Below are positions 25,350 to 34,820 of a DNA stretch of 64,000 nucleotides, piece by piece. The first letter of the stretch is position 1. Each line of letters opens with the position of its first letter. Source of the stretch: an uncultured Oscillospiraceae bacterium. GTDB taxonomy: Bacteria; Bacillota; Clostridia; Oscillospirales; Oscillospiraceae. Under the pieces are notes generated by a model. It was not told the DNA's origin, made no database searches, and was given only the letters and a program-made list of their open reading frames with translations. The DNA lies in NCBI GenBank assembly GCA_947589745.1, contig CANQCS010000006.1, positions 1 to 64,000 of the forward strand, in the 5' to 3' direction. The position numbers and the translations under genes are program-made.

Positions 25350-26267
25350 TCATACGCGGACAGCGGTGTACTTCTCCACCATTTTGTCCGGGAAATAGGA
25401 CTCCTTGGACTTGCGGAGCCCCTCCATGCCCATGTCATCCTCCCGGTTCAGCCACCGGAGCTCCGGCACGTTGTCCCGGAGCCACCGGGCGAACTCCCGG
25501 TAGATCATGGGGTATGCCCCCTGAATCTCGCTGAATGCCTTTTCAAAGTGGAGGTCAAAGGTGTCGCTGCCGATGCGGCTGCCGATGGTGAAGGCTACCA
25601 CCTTTCCACCGGTGCGGATCAGGATGCCCACCAGCCCCAGCTCATGAAAATGTGCAAAGGCGAGGGAGAGTGCGTGTCGCTCGTTCAGGAGCGTCGCCTC
25701 CTCCTGCTCCGCCATTCCCTCGTCGGGGCGGTAGCGCCGGTTCCACTCCAGATCCATCTCCGCGCACTCGGCTAAATTGTCCCCCCCGATCACCTCCACC
25801 GTCCAGTCAGGACAGGCGTCCTCAAAGCGGCGGATATGGTTGCGCTTGCCGTGGAGCTTCTTCCCCGGCAGGTCCGCCATCCTGTCGATATCGTAGAGGT
25901 AGTCCCAGCCATCCCGGTCGGGCTCCACCCGGTACTGGCCGGGGCGCAGGCGCTCCAGCTGCTCCACCTGCTCCTGGGTCATGCACACGAAGCGGCAGGT
26001 CTCCCCCCGCTCCGTCGCGTCCTGTTCCAGCGCCTCCAGCACCGGCTCCAGCGGCCCTGTTCCGGCGGGGAACAGATAGGCCGCCCCCATGGTACCCCTC
26101 AGACGCTCCACAAAGTAATCGTCCACGCGGGCAATCTGCTGCCGGAATACCCGGCTCCACATAAAGACCGTACCAAAACTGTACTCGCATCCGCGGCTGC
26201 CCGAAGCGCACAGCAGCTCCGGCAGCCATGTTCTATCTGTCAGCTGCGGGTCCCGAAATGGGATCAT
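25350..26267 (-). CDS. DUF2156 (phosphatidylglycerol lysyltransferase C-domain-like) protein
   Basis: 305 residues of the soluble, GNAT-fold domain found at the C-terminus of MprF lysyl-phosphatidylglycerol synthases, without the membrane flippase part. Features include DIDRMADLPGKKLHGKRNHI near 125-145 and the late region FARWLRDNVPELRWLNREDD. MprF-type domains move an aminoacyl group from tRNA to lipid or peptide; the acceptor here is unknown. The last gene of the partner-switching operon, starting 13 bases after the RsbW-like gene, and perhaps its output. The ATG at 26267 follows GGGGAGA. Confidence 0.82.
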   Translation of the reverse strand: MIPFRDPQLTDRTWLPELLCASGSRGCEYSFGTVFMWSRVFRQQIARVDDYFVERLRGTMGAAYLFPAGTGPLEPVLEALEQDATERGETCRFVCMTQEQVEQLERLRPGQYRVEPDRDGWDYLYDIDRMADLPGKKLHGKRNHIRRFEDACPDWTVEVIGGDNLAECAEMDLEWNRRYRPDEGMAEQEEATLLNERHALSLAFAHFHELGLVGILIRTGGKVVAFTIGSRIGSDTFDLHFEKAFSEIQGAYPMIYREFARWLRDNVPELRWLNREDDMGMEGLRKSKESYFPDKMVEKYTAVRV

Positions 26268-26280
26268 CTTCTCGTCTCCC

Positions 26281-26715
26281 CTATTTTTTCTGGTGTATAC
26301 TTTTCTGAATGGTGAGGATGTTCTTCCCGTCCTGATACTGATAATCCACGGAATCCATACTCTTCTTCACCATCAGGATGCCCAGGCCGCCAATATCCCG
26401 CTCCTCCGCGGAGAGGGTGGTATCCGCGTCCTGCTTGGCCAGGGGATTGAAGGGCTTGCCGTTATCCAGGAACTGAATCTCCACCTGAAGGGGTTCTCCC
26501 CCCACACTGCACCGGATGACCGCCTCCCCCTGCTCATCTGGCAGGTAGGCGTAGTGGGCAATATTGACAAAGATCTCTTCGATCGCCACATCCAGCTGGA
26601 ACATGACCTTGGGAGAGCAGTCATGCTTCTCCAGTTCCTGGTTGACAAACTCCTGTACCGGCTCCAACTGGTCCAGACGCGCGGGAAAGACCTTTTCACT
26701 GACAGGATCGTACAT
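26281..26715 (-). CDS. RsbW-like anti-sigma factor/serine kinase
   Basis: 144 residues of the HATPase_c_2 family. N-box LDVAIEEIFVNIAHYAY (about 41-57, Glu and Asn present), G1 box LDNGKPFNP (about 83-91) and G2 GGLGILMVKKSMD (about 110-122). Such proteins phosphorylate a STAS-domain antagonist on Ser or Thr and bind a sigma factor or another target. The phosphatase gene stops one base before this start; GGAGGG lies about 8 bases upstream. No sigma factor gene is in the module, so the output may not be transcription. Confidence 0.9.
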   Translation of the reverse strand: MYDPVSEKVFPARLDQLEPVQEFVNQELEKHDCSPKVMFQLDVAIEEIFVNIAHYAYLPDEQGEAVIRCSVGGEPLQVEIQFLDNGKPFNPLAKQDADTTLSAEERDIGGLGILMVKKSMDSVDYQYQDGKNILTIQKSIHQKK

Positions 26716-26716
26716 A

Positions 26717-28369
26717 TTAGCACCCTCCTTCGCCTTTATACAACATGGACAGCATAGTAATATCGTCAAACTGTTCCGCCTCGCCCACGAACTCGTCGAT
26801 GCGAGCCCGAATCCTGGGCAGCAGTTCCGTCACCGGCACATCCGGCGCCTCGTTCAAGGCCGCCTGGAGCCTCGCCTCGCCAAAGAGCTCCTTGTGGGTA
26901 TCCGTGGCCTCGGTGACGCCGTCGGTGTAGAGGAACAACTGATCCCCGGGGTTCAGCTGGATGGTGTTCTCTCTGTAGCGAACCCCCTCCATACCGGCCA
27001 GCACAAAGCCGGGGCGGCTCTTGAGCCAGTCGAAGCCGCCGCCCGCCCGCTTCAGCAGGGGCGGATTATGCCCGGCGTTGACATAGACAAACTTGCCGGT
27101 ACTGATCTCCAGCACACCCATCCAGCCAGTGACAAAGAGTCCCGCGTCGTTGCCCTCGCACAGCTGCTCGTTGGTCTGGGTGAACACATCGCCTGGCGCC
27201 GTGATGTTGAACTGGGCGTGGTTCTTGATGAGGGTCTTGGCAATGACCATGAACAGCGCCGCCGGAACGCCCTTTCCGGATACGTCCGCGATGACGATGC
27301 CCAGGTGGTCGTCGTCGGTCATGAAGAAGTCGTAGAAATCGCCGCCCACCTCCTTGGCGGGGTTCATGCTGGCGAAGATATCGAATTCCTTCCGCTCAGG
27401 GAACGCGGGGAAAATCCGGGGCAGCATATCCGCCTGGATCTGCGTGGCTACGTTCAGTTCCGCGCCGATGCGCTCTTTCTCCGCCGTGACCAAGGCGAAG
27501 TTGTGGACATAAGTAATCATGTCCTCTTCCATCTGCCGGAAAGCGTCGCCCAGCTGCTGGATCTCGTCTCCGGTATGAATCTCTGGCACGTTGACCACAG
27601 CTTCCCCGGAAGCCAGCTCCGTTTCGTTGTTTCCGATGAAGTCGCCGGTGGCGCTGGTCAGCAGGTTGATAGGCTGCACCACCTGACGGCGCAGGATGAA
27701 GAGGAACAGCACAATGAAGCCTACCGTCAGCCCCAGCAGCAGCAGAGCAAGCCCCAGCAGGAATTCCCTGCGGGAGTCCATGACATCCTGCATACTGATA
27801 TCCGTCATGACATAGGCACACACGGTACCATCCTCATGGAGAATGGGCGTCATGGCCGTCATCATCCAACCATAGCTGGGGTCCTCCTGTATGATGGGGG
27901 ACACCGGCTCACCGGCCAGCAGCTTGTCCAGATTCCGGGCAAACTCACCGATAAGGTCCACATAGGTCCCCAGGGCGCAGTAGCCGCCCGAGCTGTAGTC
28001 CCCTGTCTCTGTCAGCTCCATATCCGAGTCAAACAGAAACGTGACTCCCTTATCGTGAGGGCGAACCACATAGAGGTAGATGACGTCGTTGCTCTCCGCC
28101 AGATCCCGGATAAAGCGCTGGGTCGAGATATAGCGGGCATCCATCTCCCCGGTCTCATAGTACTTGTCCAGATAGCCCGTATCCAGCTGGGTGGCCAGCG
28201 TGCGGGTCAGATTGGTTCCGAGGCGCTCGTAGTAGGCCATCATCGTGGTGCTGAAAGTCTGATAGCTCACTGTGATGGCGCACACGCTCAGGATAACTCC
28301 CAGCAGCACCACCATGGCCGACAGCTTTAGCCCCAATGTAAAGCGCATCTGTCCCTTTTTCCTGTCCAT
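26717..28369 (-). CDS. Membrane PP2C (SpoIIE/RsbU-type) phosphatase with HAMP
   Basis: 550 residues. Order: TM1 (14-34), extracytoplasmic sensor (35-200), TM2 (204-226), HAMP (227-285), coiled linker, PPM/SpoIIE phosphatase (320-545). The metal-binding aspartates are kept: GGDFYD (342-347), ADVSGKG (361-367), YTDG (481-484) and FDD (534-536), so it should be active. It would dephosphorylate the STAS protein of the same operon in response to an external signal. Start 28369 has GGAG 5 bases upstream. The sensor closely resembles that of the neighbouring dead homologue (DYSSGGYCALGTYVDL), which points to a duplication. Confidence 0.93.
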   Translation of the reverse strand: MDRKKGQMRFTLGLKLSAMVVLLGVILSVCAITVSYQTFSTTMMAYYERLGTNLTRTLATQLDTGYLDKYYETGEMDARYISTQRFIRDLAESNDVIYLYVVRPHDKGVTFLFDSDMELTETGDYSSGGYCALGTYVDLIGEFARNLDKLLAGEPVSPIIQEDPSYGWMMTAMTPILHEDGTVCAYVMTDISMQDVMDSRREFLLGLALLLLGLTVGFIVLFLFILRRQVVQPINLLTSATGDFIGNNETELASGEAVVNVPEIHTGDEIQQLGDAFRQMEEDMITYVHNFALVTAEKERIGAELNVATQIQADMLPRIFPAFPERKEFDIFASMNPAKEVGGDFYDFFMTDDDHLGIVIADVSGKGVPAALFMVIAKTLIKNHAQFNITAPGDVFTQTNEQLCEGNDAGLFVTGWMGVLEISTGKFVYVNAGHNPPLLKRAGGGFDWLKSRPGFVLAGMEGVRYRENTIQLNPGDQLFLYTDGVTEATDTHKELFGEARLQAALNEAPDVPVTELLPRIRARIDEFVGEAEQFDDITMLSMLYKGEGGC

Positions 28370-28395
28370 ACTATCTCCTTTCTCCATAGGCCCGT

Positions 28396-30420
28396 TTATC
28401 CCGCCCGGAATTCCCGCGACTGGCCCAGACGCTTCACCAGCATCACGGTGTCCTTAAATTCCTCATGGGTGAAAGACACCTGCTCTGTATTCTGCCGGAT
28501 AAAGCTCACTGCGTAATAGGCGGGATCGCCCTCCGGATGGGCCATGGGGTCCTGCCCTTTCATGGAGCCGTTAATGCGCAGCACCACCAGCCGCTCCTCC
28601 GTAGACACCGTGCACTCCACCATGAACCGGGCATCCTCGTCGGTGTTCCTGCGGCACAGGGAGAAGAGCTCGTCACTGAGCACCATAAACTGGGACATCT
28701 CCCGGCCGGTCAGGCCGTTGGCCTCCATCTGCGCCCGCAGGAACTGCTGGAGGGCGGCGGTACCGGCGGTGCCGGGTTCGACGACGCAGTGGGCCTGCGC
28801 CCGGTCCCGGCGGATGAACTCCAGGCCCAGGATGGCATAGCCCCGGATCTGGCTGCTCTGGGCGGCATAGACGCCGCCCGCATCGCTGACCTGCTCCAGT
28901 TGCTGAATGATCCCGGCCTCCCGGACCTTCCGCTGGTTGAGGGTCAGACGCATCTGCTCCTCCCCGAAGCTCCTGCCGTCCTTGCCGCGGATTTCATCCA
29001 GCCCATCTGTGTGGAAGAACAGGCGGTCCCCCTGCCGCAGGTCCACGTCCATGGTGCGGTACAGCACGTTCTCATTTTGTCCCAGCGGCGCGAAAGAGAA
29101 GGAGTCCAGCCACTCGTACCGGTCCTGGCTGCGCATGATCAGCGGGTCCCTCTGTCCGGCGTTGACGCAGGAGAAGTGGCCGGTAGTGCCATTCAGGATG
29201 CCCACCAAAGTCCTCATGTACAGCTCGCTGCCCATTTCATACATCTGCTGGTTAGTAGCGGACATGGTATCCGAAAGGGACAGTCCGGAGGTAATGTGGC
29301 TCTTGATCGTGGCCTTGGCCATGACGGTATAGAGGGCCTGCGGCACGCCGGACCCCGGCGTCTCGCCCACGATGACACACAGCTGGTCCTGGTCCAGAAG
29401 GAAGTAGTCGTAGAAGCAGCTGGTCATCTCCTGGCCCTGCTGGCTTCTGCCCCGCACCTCGAAAGGATATCCCTCCTCCCGCTTAGGCAGGCCCTTAGGC
29501 AACATGGCGGCGTTTAGGTCGCTGGCCAATCCCATATCACCGGCCAGCTTCTGCTCCCGCATCAGCAGCTCCTGCTGCTCCTGGTTGTTTGTCCGGATCT
29601 CCGCCAGCATCATTCGGAATGCCTCCGCGAGACCCCGCAGCTCCTGACTGCCCGTGATCTTCAACCTGTCAAAGGCTTGGGTATCATTGCCGCCCTCGTA
29701 GCTCTGGGCGGCGGCGGTCAGCTGCCGCACCGGCTGGATAATGCTGCGGCGGGCCAGCACCAGGTAGATGATGGCAAACACCAAGCTCAGCGCCGCCAGG
29801 AGAGCGCCGGTAGTGAGCAGGAAAGTCCTCTGCTCATCCATCATGGCCTCCACGCTGATGTCCACCATCACGTATGCGGCCATGGTGCCGTCGTCGTGGA
29901 GCACCGGTGTGCAGACTGTCATCATCCAGCCGTAGTCCGGGTCCACCTGCGTGATGGGCTCTACCTCCTGGCCGGCCAGGAAAGACTCCAGATTCGCCGC
30001 GAAATCGCCCGCCAGGTCCACATACGTGCCCATGGCGCAGTAGCCGCCGGAGCTGTAGTCCATGTTCTCGCCCACCGTCATATCCGAGTCAAACAGGAAA
30101 GTGACGCCAATGCCGTGGGGGCGGACCACATACAGGTACTCCACGTTGTTGCTGGCCACCAGATCCAAGATGAACCTCTGGATCTCATAGTACCGGTCGT
30201 CCAGCGTCTGGGTCTCATAGTAGTAGTCCAGTTCCTCCGGTTCCATCTGGCTGGCCAGGGTCAGGCACATGCTGCGGCCGACCTGCTCATAGAAACTGAT
30301 CATCCGGCTCCGGTAGTTCTGATAGCTGACAAAAAGCGCTGTGGCACAGAGGATCACGCTCATCGTCAAAATCATAATGACGACTTTCGCACCTAAGGTC
30401 AACTTGATTTTTTTGTCCAT
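28396..30420 (-). CDS. SpoIIE-like pseudophosphatase with extra C-terminal domain
   Basis: 674 residues with the same TM-sensor-TM-HAMP layout as its neighbour (TM near 11-32 and 200-223; sensor DYSSGGYCAMGTYVDL at 121-136). The phosphatase domain (300-535) has lost most metal ligands: GGDFYD is TSCFYD (333-338), ADVSGKG is VGETPGSG (351-358) and the last Asp pair is absent near 525; HTDG (470-473) remains. It should be inactive. A further 130 residues (545-674) resemble a degenerate RsbW-type ATPase, with LSDELFSLC at the N-box but no Asn. It may compete for the STAS protein or the same signal, or hold the complex together. Confidence 0.82.
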   Translation of the reverse strand: MDKKIKLTLGAKVVIMILTMSVILCATALFVSYQNYRSRMISFYEQVGRSMCLTLASQMEPEELDYYYETQTLDDRYYEIQRFILDLVASNNVEYLYVVRPHGIGVTFLFDSDMTVGENMDYSSGGYCAMGTYVDLAGDFAANLESFLAGQEVEPITQVDPDYGWMMTVCTPVLHDDGTMAAYVMVDISVEAMMDEQRTFLLTTGALLAALSLVFAIIYLVLARRSIIQPVRQLTAAAQSYEGGNDTQAFDRLKITGSQELRGLAEAFRMMLAEIRTNNQEQQELLMREQKLAGDMGLASDLNAAMLPKGLPKREEGYPFEVRGRSQQGQEMTSCFYDYFLLDQDQLCVIVGETPGSGVPQALYTVMAKATIKSHITSGLSLSDTMSATNQQMYEMGSELYMRTLVGILNGTTGHFSCVNAGQRDPLIMRSQDRYEWLDSFSFAPLGQNENVLYRTMDVDLRQGDRLFFHTDGLDEIRGKDGRSFGEEQMRLTLNQRKVREAGIIQQLEQVSDAGGVYAAQSSQIRGYAILGLEFIRRDRAQAHCVVEPGTAGTAALQQFLRAQMEANGLTGREMSQFMVLSDELFSLCRRNTDEDARFMVECTVSTEERLVVLRINGSMKGQDPMAHPEGDPAYYAVSFIRQNTEQVSFTHEEFKDTVMLVKRLGQSREFRAG

Positions 30421-30492
30421 AGCTACACGTCCCTCCTGCCAATCGCCGCTCTCTGTCGGGAGGCGGTCTGTCTCTCTAACCGGAACCCCCGG

Positions 30493-32259
30493 TCACACCC
30501 GCACTACCAGCGTATTGAAACCGGCGTACCGGCGGTAGAAAAATTCCTTTGCCTTGCTCTTGATCATCTTCACACCAATGGCGTCCAGTCCAGTGTCATC
30601 GTCCAGACTGATGGAATCGGTGTCCATCTCAAAGGGGTTGAATTTTGTTGCGTCATCCCGGACGTGGATGGTCACGGTGCCGTCCTCATGGGGAACGATG
30701 GTGAATTGGATGTATCCCTCGCCCATGACAAAGGCGTTGTTCATAATGGCGCCGCAGACCTCCTCCACCACAATGCTAGCGTAGTAGCACTGCTTGGGGT
30801 TGGCGTCCAGACGCTCCATGTACTCGGCCACATCCTGCTCCACTTTGCCCAGATCGGCGGTCCTACTGTACAAAAACTCGCTGAATTCTTTTCCATCTCC
30901 CTTATCCAGCAGTGTCAGGGAGCCCCTCTTCTTCGCGTAGAGGAGCAACGACAGCAGCGTAGCTATCTCAGTGCATGGATAGATCCACCAGAACCAGTCC
31001 ACACCCTTCAATGCCAGCAGGCTGAAAGCCAGGTAGAACACAAAATTCCGCAGGGTAAAGAGCAGATAGCTGGCGAACTCTTCGTCCAGCGCCTGATAGT
31101 AGTAGGTCATCACCATGTTGACCGCTGAGGGCAGCACGCACAGAGCGTAGATGCGGATGGCGGAGGTACCCATGGCCAGCTCCTCCTCGCTACGGAGGCC
31201 AAAGACGAAGCACACCCAGCGGGGCACCACCATCAGCGCCACGATGATTACCAGGCTGACCGCGATGCCCACCTCCATGGACTGGCGGAGGGTGGCCCGG
31301 ATGTTGCCCCGGTTGTGCTCCCCGCGGAACGTGCTGACCATGGGCTGTAGCGCCATGCTGATGGCGTCATACACGGTGGCGGCCACCATGGCCACATTGA
31401 ACACGATACCGAACACCGCCACACCCAGTTCGCCGCTCACCATCATCAGCAGACGGTTGCAGACCAGAATGGTGATAAACTGATAGATGTACTGAACCGA
31501 CGTGGCAAAGCCGGTCTTGAAGGACTGGAGCAGCACCTGCAGGTCGAATTTGGGCCACATGAAGCGGAGGTTGCCTTTCTTCCCGATGAAGTGGGTCAGG
31601 CTGATAAGCACCATCACCGTGGCGCCCAGGCCCGTGGAATATACCGATCCCGCTACGCCCATCTTCATCAACACGACAAAGACGTAGTTAAACACCACGT
31701 CAATGGTGTTGCTGGTGACAAAGGCGATGGAGGACAACTTGGGATTGTTGTCGCTGTTGACAAAATACATGAACGGGCCCTGACAGAACATGATGGGCAC
31801 CAGCAGGAGCTGCGCCCGCACCAGCTCCTCGCAGTTGGCCCACACCTCCGTCCCCGGCTCCCCGGCGCCCAGGAAAGTGAGCACTTGAGGCAGGAAGATG
31901 AGGCCCAGCGCACACAGCACAATATAGATGGTCAGGGCCGCCCGCAGCACGTTATTGAAGATTCTGTTCCCCTCCTCAGGCCTTCCTTCGGAGAGGGCTG
32001 TGGCGTAGTGAATTGAGCCGCCGATAGACAGGGAATAACTGATGGTGTTGAACACCATATACACCGGCTGGCCGATACTGATGGCGGTCAGGCCCACCGG
32101 ACCGATGGCGTTGCCCACGAAGACACAGTCCGCCAGTCCGCCGATGGCGATGCCAATACAAGAGAGCAAACTGGGCATAAAGAACCGGCGAAAGGATTTG
32201 CGGACAAACATGTCCTCATTGGCTCCGCCCGCTCTCTGTCCTAACAATTGGAAAGACAT
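30493..32259 (-). CDS. MATE transporter fused to RsbW-like ATPase domain
   Basis: 588 residues from ATG 32259, four bases after the STAS stop. Residues about 20-445 are a 12-helix MATE transporter (FMPSLLSCIGIAIGGLADCV, IDVVFNYVFVVLMKMGVAGS). Residues about 455-588 are a HATPase_c_2 domain like the free RsbW-like kinase of this operon: N-box VVEEVCGAIMNNAF (497-510), DDATKFNPF (535-543) and TGLDAIGVKMIKSKA (556-570). A transporter physically joined to an anti-sigma-type kinase suggests gating by partner switching, or that the STAS protein docks at the membrane. Such fusions are not a standard domain arrangement known to me. Confidence 0.85.
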   Translation of the reverse strand: MSFQLLGQRAGGANEDMFVRKSFRRFFMPSLLSCIGIAIGGLADCVFVGNAIGPVGLTAISIGQPVYMVFNTISYSLSIGGSIHYATALSEGRPEEGNRIFNNVLRAALTIYIVLCALGLIFLPQVLTFLGAGEPGTEVWANCEELVRAQLLLVPIMFCQGPFMYFVNSDNNPKLSSIAFVTSNTIDVVFNYVFVVLMKMGVAGSVYSTGLGATVMVLISLTHFIGKKGNLRFMWPKFDLQVLLQSFKTGFATSVQYIYQFITILVCNRLLMMVSGELGVAVFGIVFNVAMVAATVYDAISMALQPMVSTFRGEHNRGNIRATLRQSMEVGIAVSLVIIVALMVVPRWVCFVFGLRSEEELAMGTSAIRIYALCVLPSAVNMVMTYYYQALDEEFASYLLFTLRNFVFYLAFSLLALKGVDWFWWIYPCTEIATLLSLLLYAKKRGSLTLLDKGDGKEFSEFLYSRTADLGKVEQDVAEYMERLDANPKQCYYASIVVEEVCGAIMNNAFVMGEGYIQFTIVPHEDGTVTIHVRDDATKFNPFEMDTDSISLDDDTGLDAIGVKMIKSKAKEFFYRRYAGFNTLVVRV

Positions 32260-32263
32260 GATA

Positions 32264-32563
32264 TTACCCCTTGATATCCAGAATATCCACGAATCCGGTG
32301 ATCTCAAAGACCTCCATAATATCATCGCAGACGTGGGTGACGGTCATGTGACCCTGCCGGTTCATCCTCTTCTGGGCGGCCAGCACCACGCGCAGGCCGG
32401 CAGAGGACAGATACGCCAGATCCGCCATGTCCAGGGTCAGATCCTTCACGCCGTTCAGACTGGCGTTCAGCTCCGCCTCCAGCTGGGGCGCGGTGCTGGT
32501 GTCAAGACGGCCCTCCAGGGCCAGGGTCAGGGTGGAGCCGGAGCCGCTTTTCGTAATGGTCAT
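32264..32563 (-). CDS. STAS-domain anti-anti-sigma factor
   Basis: 99 residues starting MTITKSGSGSTL at ATG 32563; the ATG at 32572 is only one base from the GGGAGG site and so is less likely. A single STAS domain with LTLALEGRLDTSTAPQLEAE and the phosphorylation loop LAYLSSAGLRVVL, Ser kept. In RsbV/SpoIIAA-type systems the unphosphorylated protein binds the RsbW kinase and frees its target. First gene of the partner-switching operon, directly behind a consensus promoter. Confidence 0.92.
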   Translation of the reverse strand: MTITKSGSGSTLTLALEGRLDTSTAPQLEAELNASLNGVKDLTLDMADLAYLSSAGLRVVLAAQKRMNRQGHMTVTHVCDDIMEVFEITGFVDILDIKG

Positions 32564-32640
32564 AGTATACATGCCTCCCTATCATTCTTTGTGCAGGATG
32601 GAATTTCCCCCTGCGATTTCAGGTTACAATACCTCAGCAT

Positions 32641-32669
32641 AGTATATCATGCCAACACATATCTGTCAA
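32641..32669 (-). promoter_or_regulatory. Consensus promoter of partner-switching operon
   Basis: TTGACA (32669-32664), 17-bp spacer, TATACT (32646-32641). Its -35 overlaps the stop codon of the upstream AAA+ gene, so the module is transcribed on its own as well as by possible readthrough. Confidence 0.9.
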
Positions 32670-34810
32670 TCCAGCAAATCCGCGTACTCCCGCAGCTCCT
32701 CCCGGACCACCACGATGTCGTTCTTTTTCATCTCCCCCACCGCGGCGCGGAGCAGATGGGACATGCCGATGCTCTCCCCCTCCTGGGCCGCCAGAAAGGC
32801 GGCGGAGAGGACGATGTTCTTGATGTGCCCGCCGGAGAGCTCGAACTTCTCCGCCAGGAACGCCCAGTCGATATCGTCGGACAGGGGCGCGCTCCGGGGG
32901 ATGGTCCGGCGGTAGATCTCCGCCCGCATGGCCGGGTCCGGGAAGGGGAAGCGGACCACGTAGGTGATGCGGCGCATGAACGCCTCGTCGATGTTGCCGA
33001 TGAGGTTGGTGGCCAGCACGCACACGCCGTCGTACTCCTCGATCTGCTGGAGGAGGTAGGCCACCTCCACGTTGGCGTTGCGGTCGTGGGCGTCCTTCAC
33101 CTCGCTGCGCTTGCCGAAGAGGGCGTCGCACTCGTCGAAGAACAGCACACAGTTGGACCGCTTGGCCTCGGTGAACACGGCCTGCAGGTTCTTCTCCGTC
33201 TCACCGATATATTTACTGACGATCTGGGAGATGTTGATCTTGTACATCTCCATGTTCAGCTCGTTGGCGATGATCTGGGCGCACATGGTCTTGCCGGTGC
33301 CGGGGACCCCGGCGAAGAGGATGGAGAGGCCCCGCCCGTAGGCGATCTTCTTCTCAAAGCCCCACTGGCTGTAGACCTTGTGCCGGTATTTGATGTGACT
33401 CACCGCGTGCTGGAGCAGCTTTTTCTGGTCCGCGGGCATCACCACGTCGTCCCAGGTGAAGGCGGGCCGCACCTGGGTGGCCAGCTCTCCCAGCTTGTGG
33501 ACCACCTGGCCGTAGCAGCACCGGTGCATCTCCCTGCTGGGGATCGCCCCCCAGCCCTCCAGCCGGGCCAGCCCCGCCGCCTGGCGGCAGGCCAGGGCGA
33601 TCTGCCGGGGGGAGAACCGGAACTTGGCCGCCAGCTCCTCCGCCGTCAGCCCGTCCCCCAGGCCGGTGTTTCCCAGGAACGCCCGGAACAGGCGGACCCG
33701 GTCCGTCTCCGTGGTGTCCGGGACCTCCACCTCCACGGTCAGCTGCCGCAGCCGCGCCCGGAGGGGCAGCTGGGACAGGAACAGGACCTTCTCGTGGGCC
33801 GGCTCCATATCCAGGATCTCCTGGACCAGCCCCTCGTCCGGCGGCAGCAGCTTGCCCTCCGCGTCCTTGGTCTCCATGTGGAAGAAACACACGCAGGCCT
33901 GGGTCAGTCGGGCGATGAGCACGGCCTCCCTGGCCCGCTCCGCCGGCTGCTCGCAGCTCAGGTCGGCGAACACGCACCGCTCCCGGCGTCTTCCGAACAT
34001 ATGTTTCACGTGAAACAGCTTCCCGCAGCCGGGGCCCCCGGTGAGGCTGATGACCCGCTCCCCCGGCTCGCCGAACACCAGGTCCAGCCGCCGGGCGGTC
34101 TCCTGGCCGGTGACCAGGGGCTCGCCGGGCTTCTCCGTCCCGCCGTCAAAGAGGCGGATGCCGGGCAGCGGGGCCACGGTGCCGGTGCTGAGAAACTCCA
34201 GCACCGTCTCCCGCAGCACCAGCTGGCCCGCCGTCAGCCGCTCCCTGTCGAAGAGCCCGGTGAAGGTGTCCCGCCGGGAGAACCGGGAGAGGTACTCCTC
34301 CATGGTGTTCTCCACCGGCAGGAAGAGCTGGGCCGCCAGGGAGGCGGTGGGCCACTTCTGGGTGATGTCGTCCTGGAGGTAGGCCAGGAGCTTCTCGTAC
34401 TTCTTATCCAGGGACGCGGCGTAGGCCAGGGCCACGCAGTCCTGCCCGAACTCGTCCAGTTTGCACCGCCGGAACAGGGACAGCAGGGGGAACTCCCCCT
34501 CCGTCCTGCCCAGCCGCATCTGGATGGCGGTCCGGGAGGCGGCCAGCTCCGCCGCCTCCTCGCCGTCCAGCTGGGCGGCCAGTCCCACCTGGGAGGCCTT
34601 CAGCAGGTTGTGCTCAAATTCCTCCCGGCTGACCACCAGGCCCAGCATGTTGCGCATATCGTTCTTGGGCCCCAGCCACTGGTGGTGCTTGTAGAACAGG
34701 TAGATCCGCAGGTCCAGCCAGGCGAAGAGGTCGTCCATCAGCTCCCACTGGCTGCCATAGCCGCAGTCCAGCTTCTGATAGGACACGTCCCGCAGGTCGC
34801 AGTCGTCCAT
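32666..34810 (-). CDS. AAA+ ATPase of contractile injection system (Afp15/Pvc15-like)
   Basis: 714 residues. The C-terminal AAA+ domain (about 450-690) has Walker A GVPGTGKT (501-508), Walker B VLFFDE (555-560), sensor-1 Asn602, Arg-fingers RR (613-614) and sensor-2 GGHIKN (660-665). An N-terminal helical region and an earlier degenerate ATPase (GGPGCGK at 258-264, no Walker B) precede it, the layout of the ATPases of Afp, PVC and related particles. These are needed for particle assembly or stability and perhaps effector loading. Last gene of the structural operon, 10-20 bases after the PAAR-like gene. Confidence 0.9.
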   Translation of the reverse strand: MDDCDLRDVSYQKLDCGYGSQWELMDDLFAWLDLRIYLFYKHHQWLGPKNDMRNMLGLVVSREEFEHNLLKASQVGLAAQLDGEEAAELAASRTAIQMRLGRTEGEFPLLSLFRRCKLDEFGQDCVALAYAASLDKKYEKLLAYLQDDITQKWPTASLAAQLFLPVENTMEEYLSRFSRRDTFTGLFDRERLTAGQLVLRETVLEFLSTGTVAPLPGIRLFDGGTEKPGEPLVTGQETARRLDLVFGEPGERVISLTGGPGCGKLFHVKHMFGRRRERCVFADLSCEQPAERAREAVLIARLTQACVCFFHMETKDAEGKLLPPDEGLVQEILDMEPAHEKVLFLSQLPLRARLRQLTVEVEVPDTTETDRVRLFRAFLGNTGLGDGLTAEELAAKFRFSPRQIALACRQAAGLARLEGWGAIPSREMHRCCYGQVVHKLGELATQVRPAFTWDDVVMPADQKKLLQHAVSHIKYRHKVYSQWGFEKKIAYGRGLSILFAGVPGTGKTMCAQIIANELNMEMYKINISQIVSKYIGETEKNLQAVFTEAKRSNCVLFFDECDALFGKRSEVKDAHDRNANVEVAYLLQQIEEYDGVCVLATNLIGNIDEAFMRRITYVVRFPFPDPAMRAEIYRRTIPRSAPLSDDIDWAFLAEKFELSGGHIKNIVLSAAFLAAQEGESIGMSHLLRAAVGEMKKNDIVVVREELREYADLLD

Positions 34811-34820
34811 GGCGTCCCCC

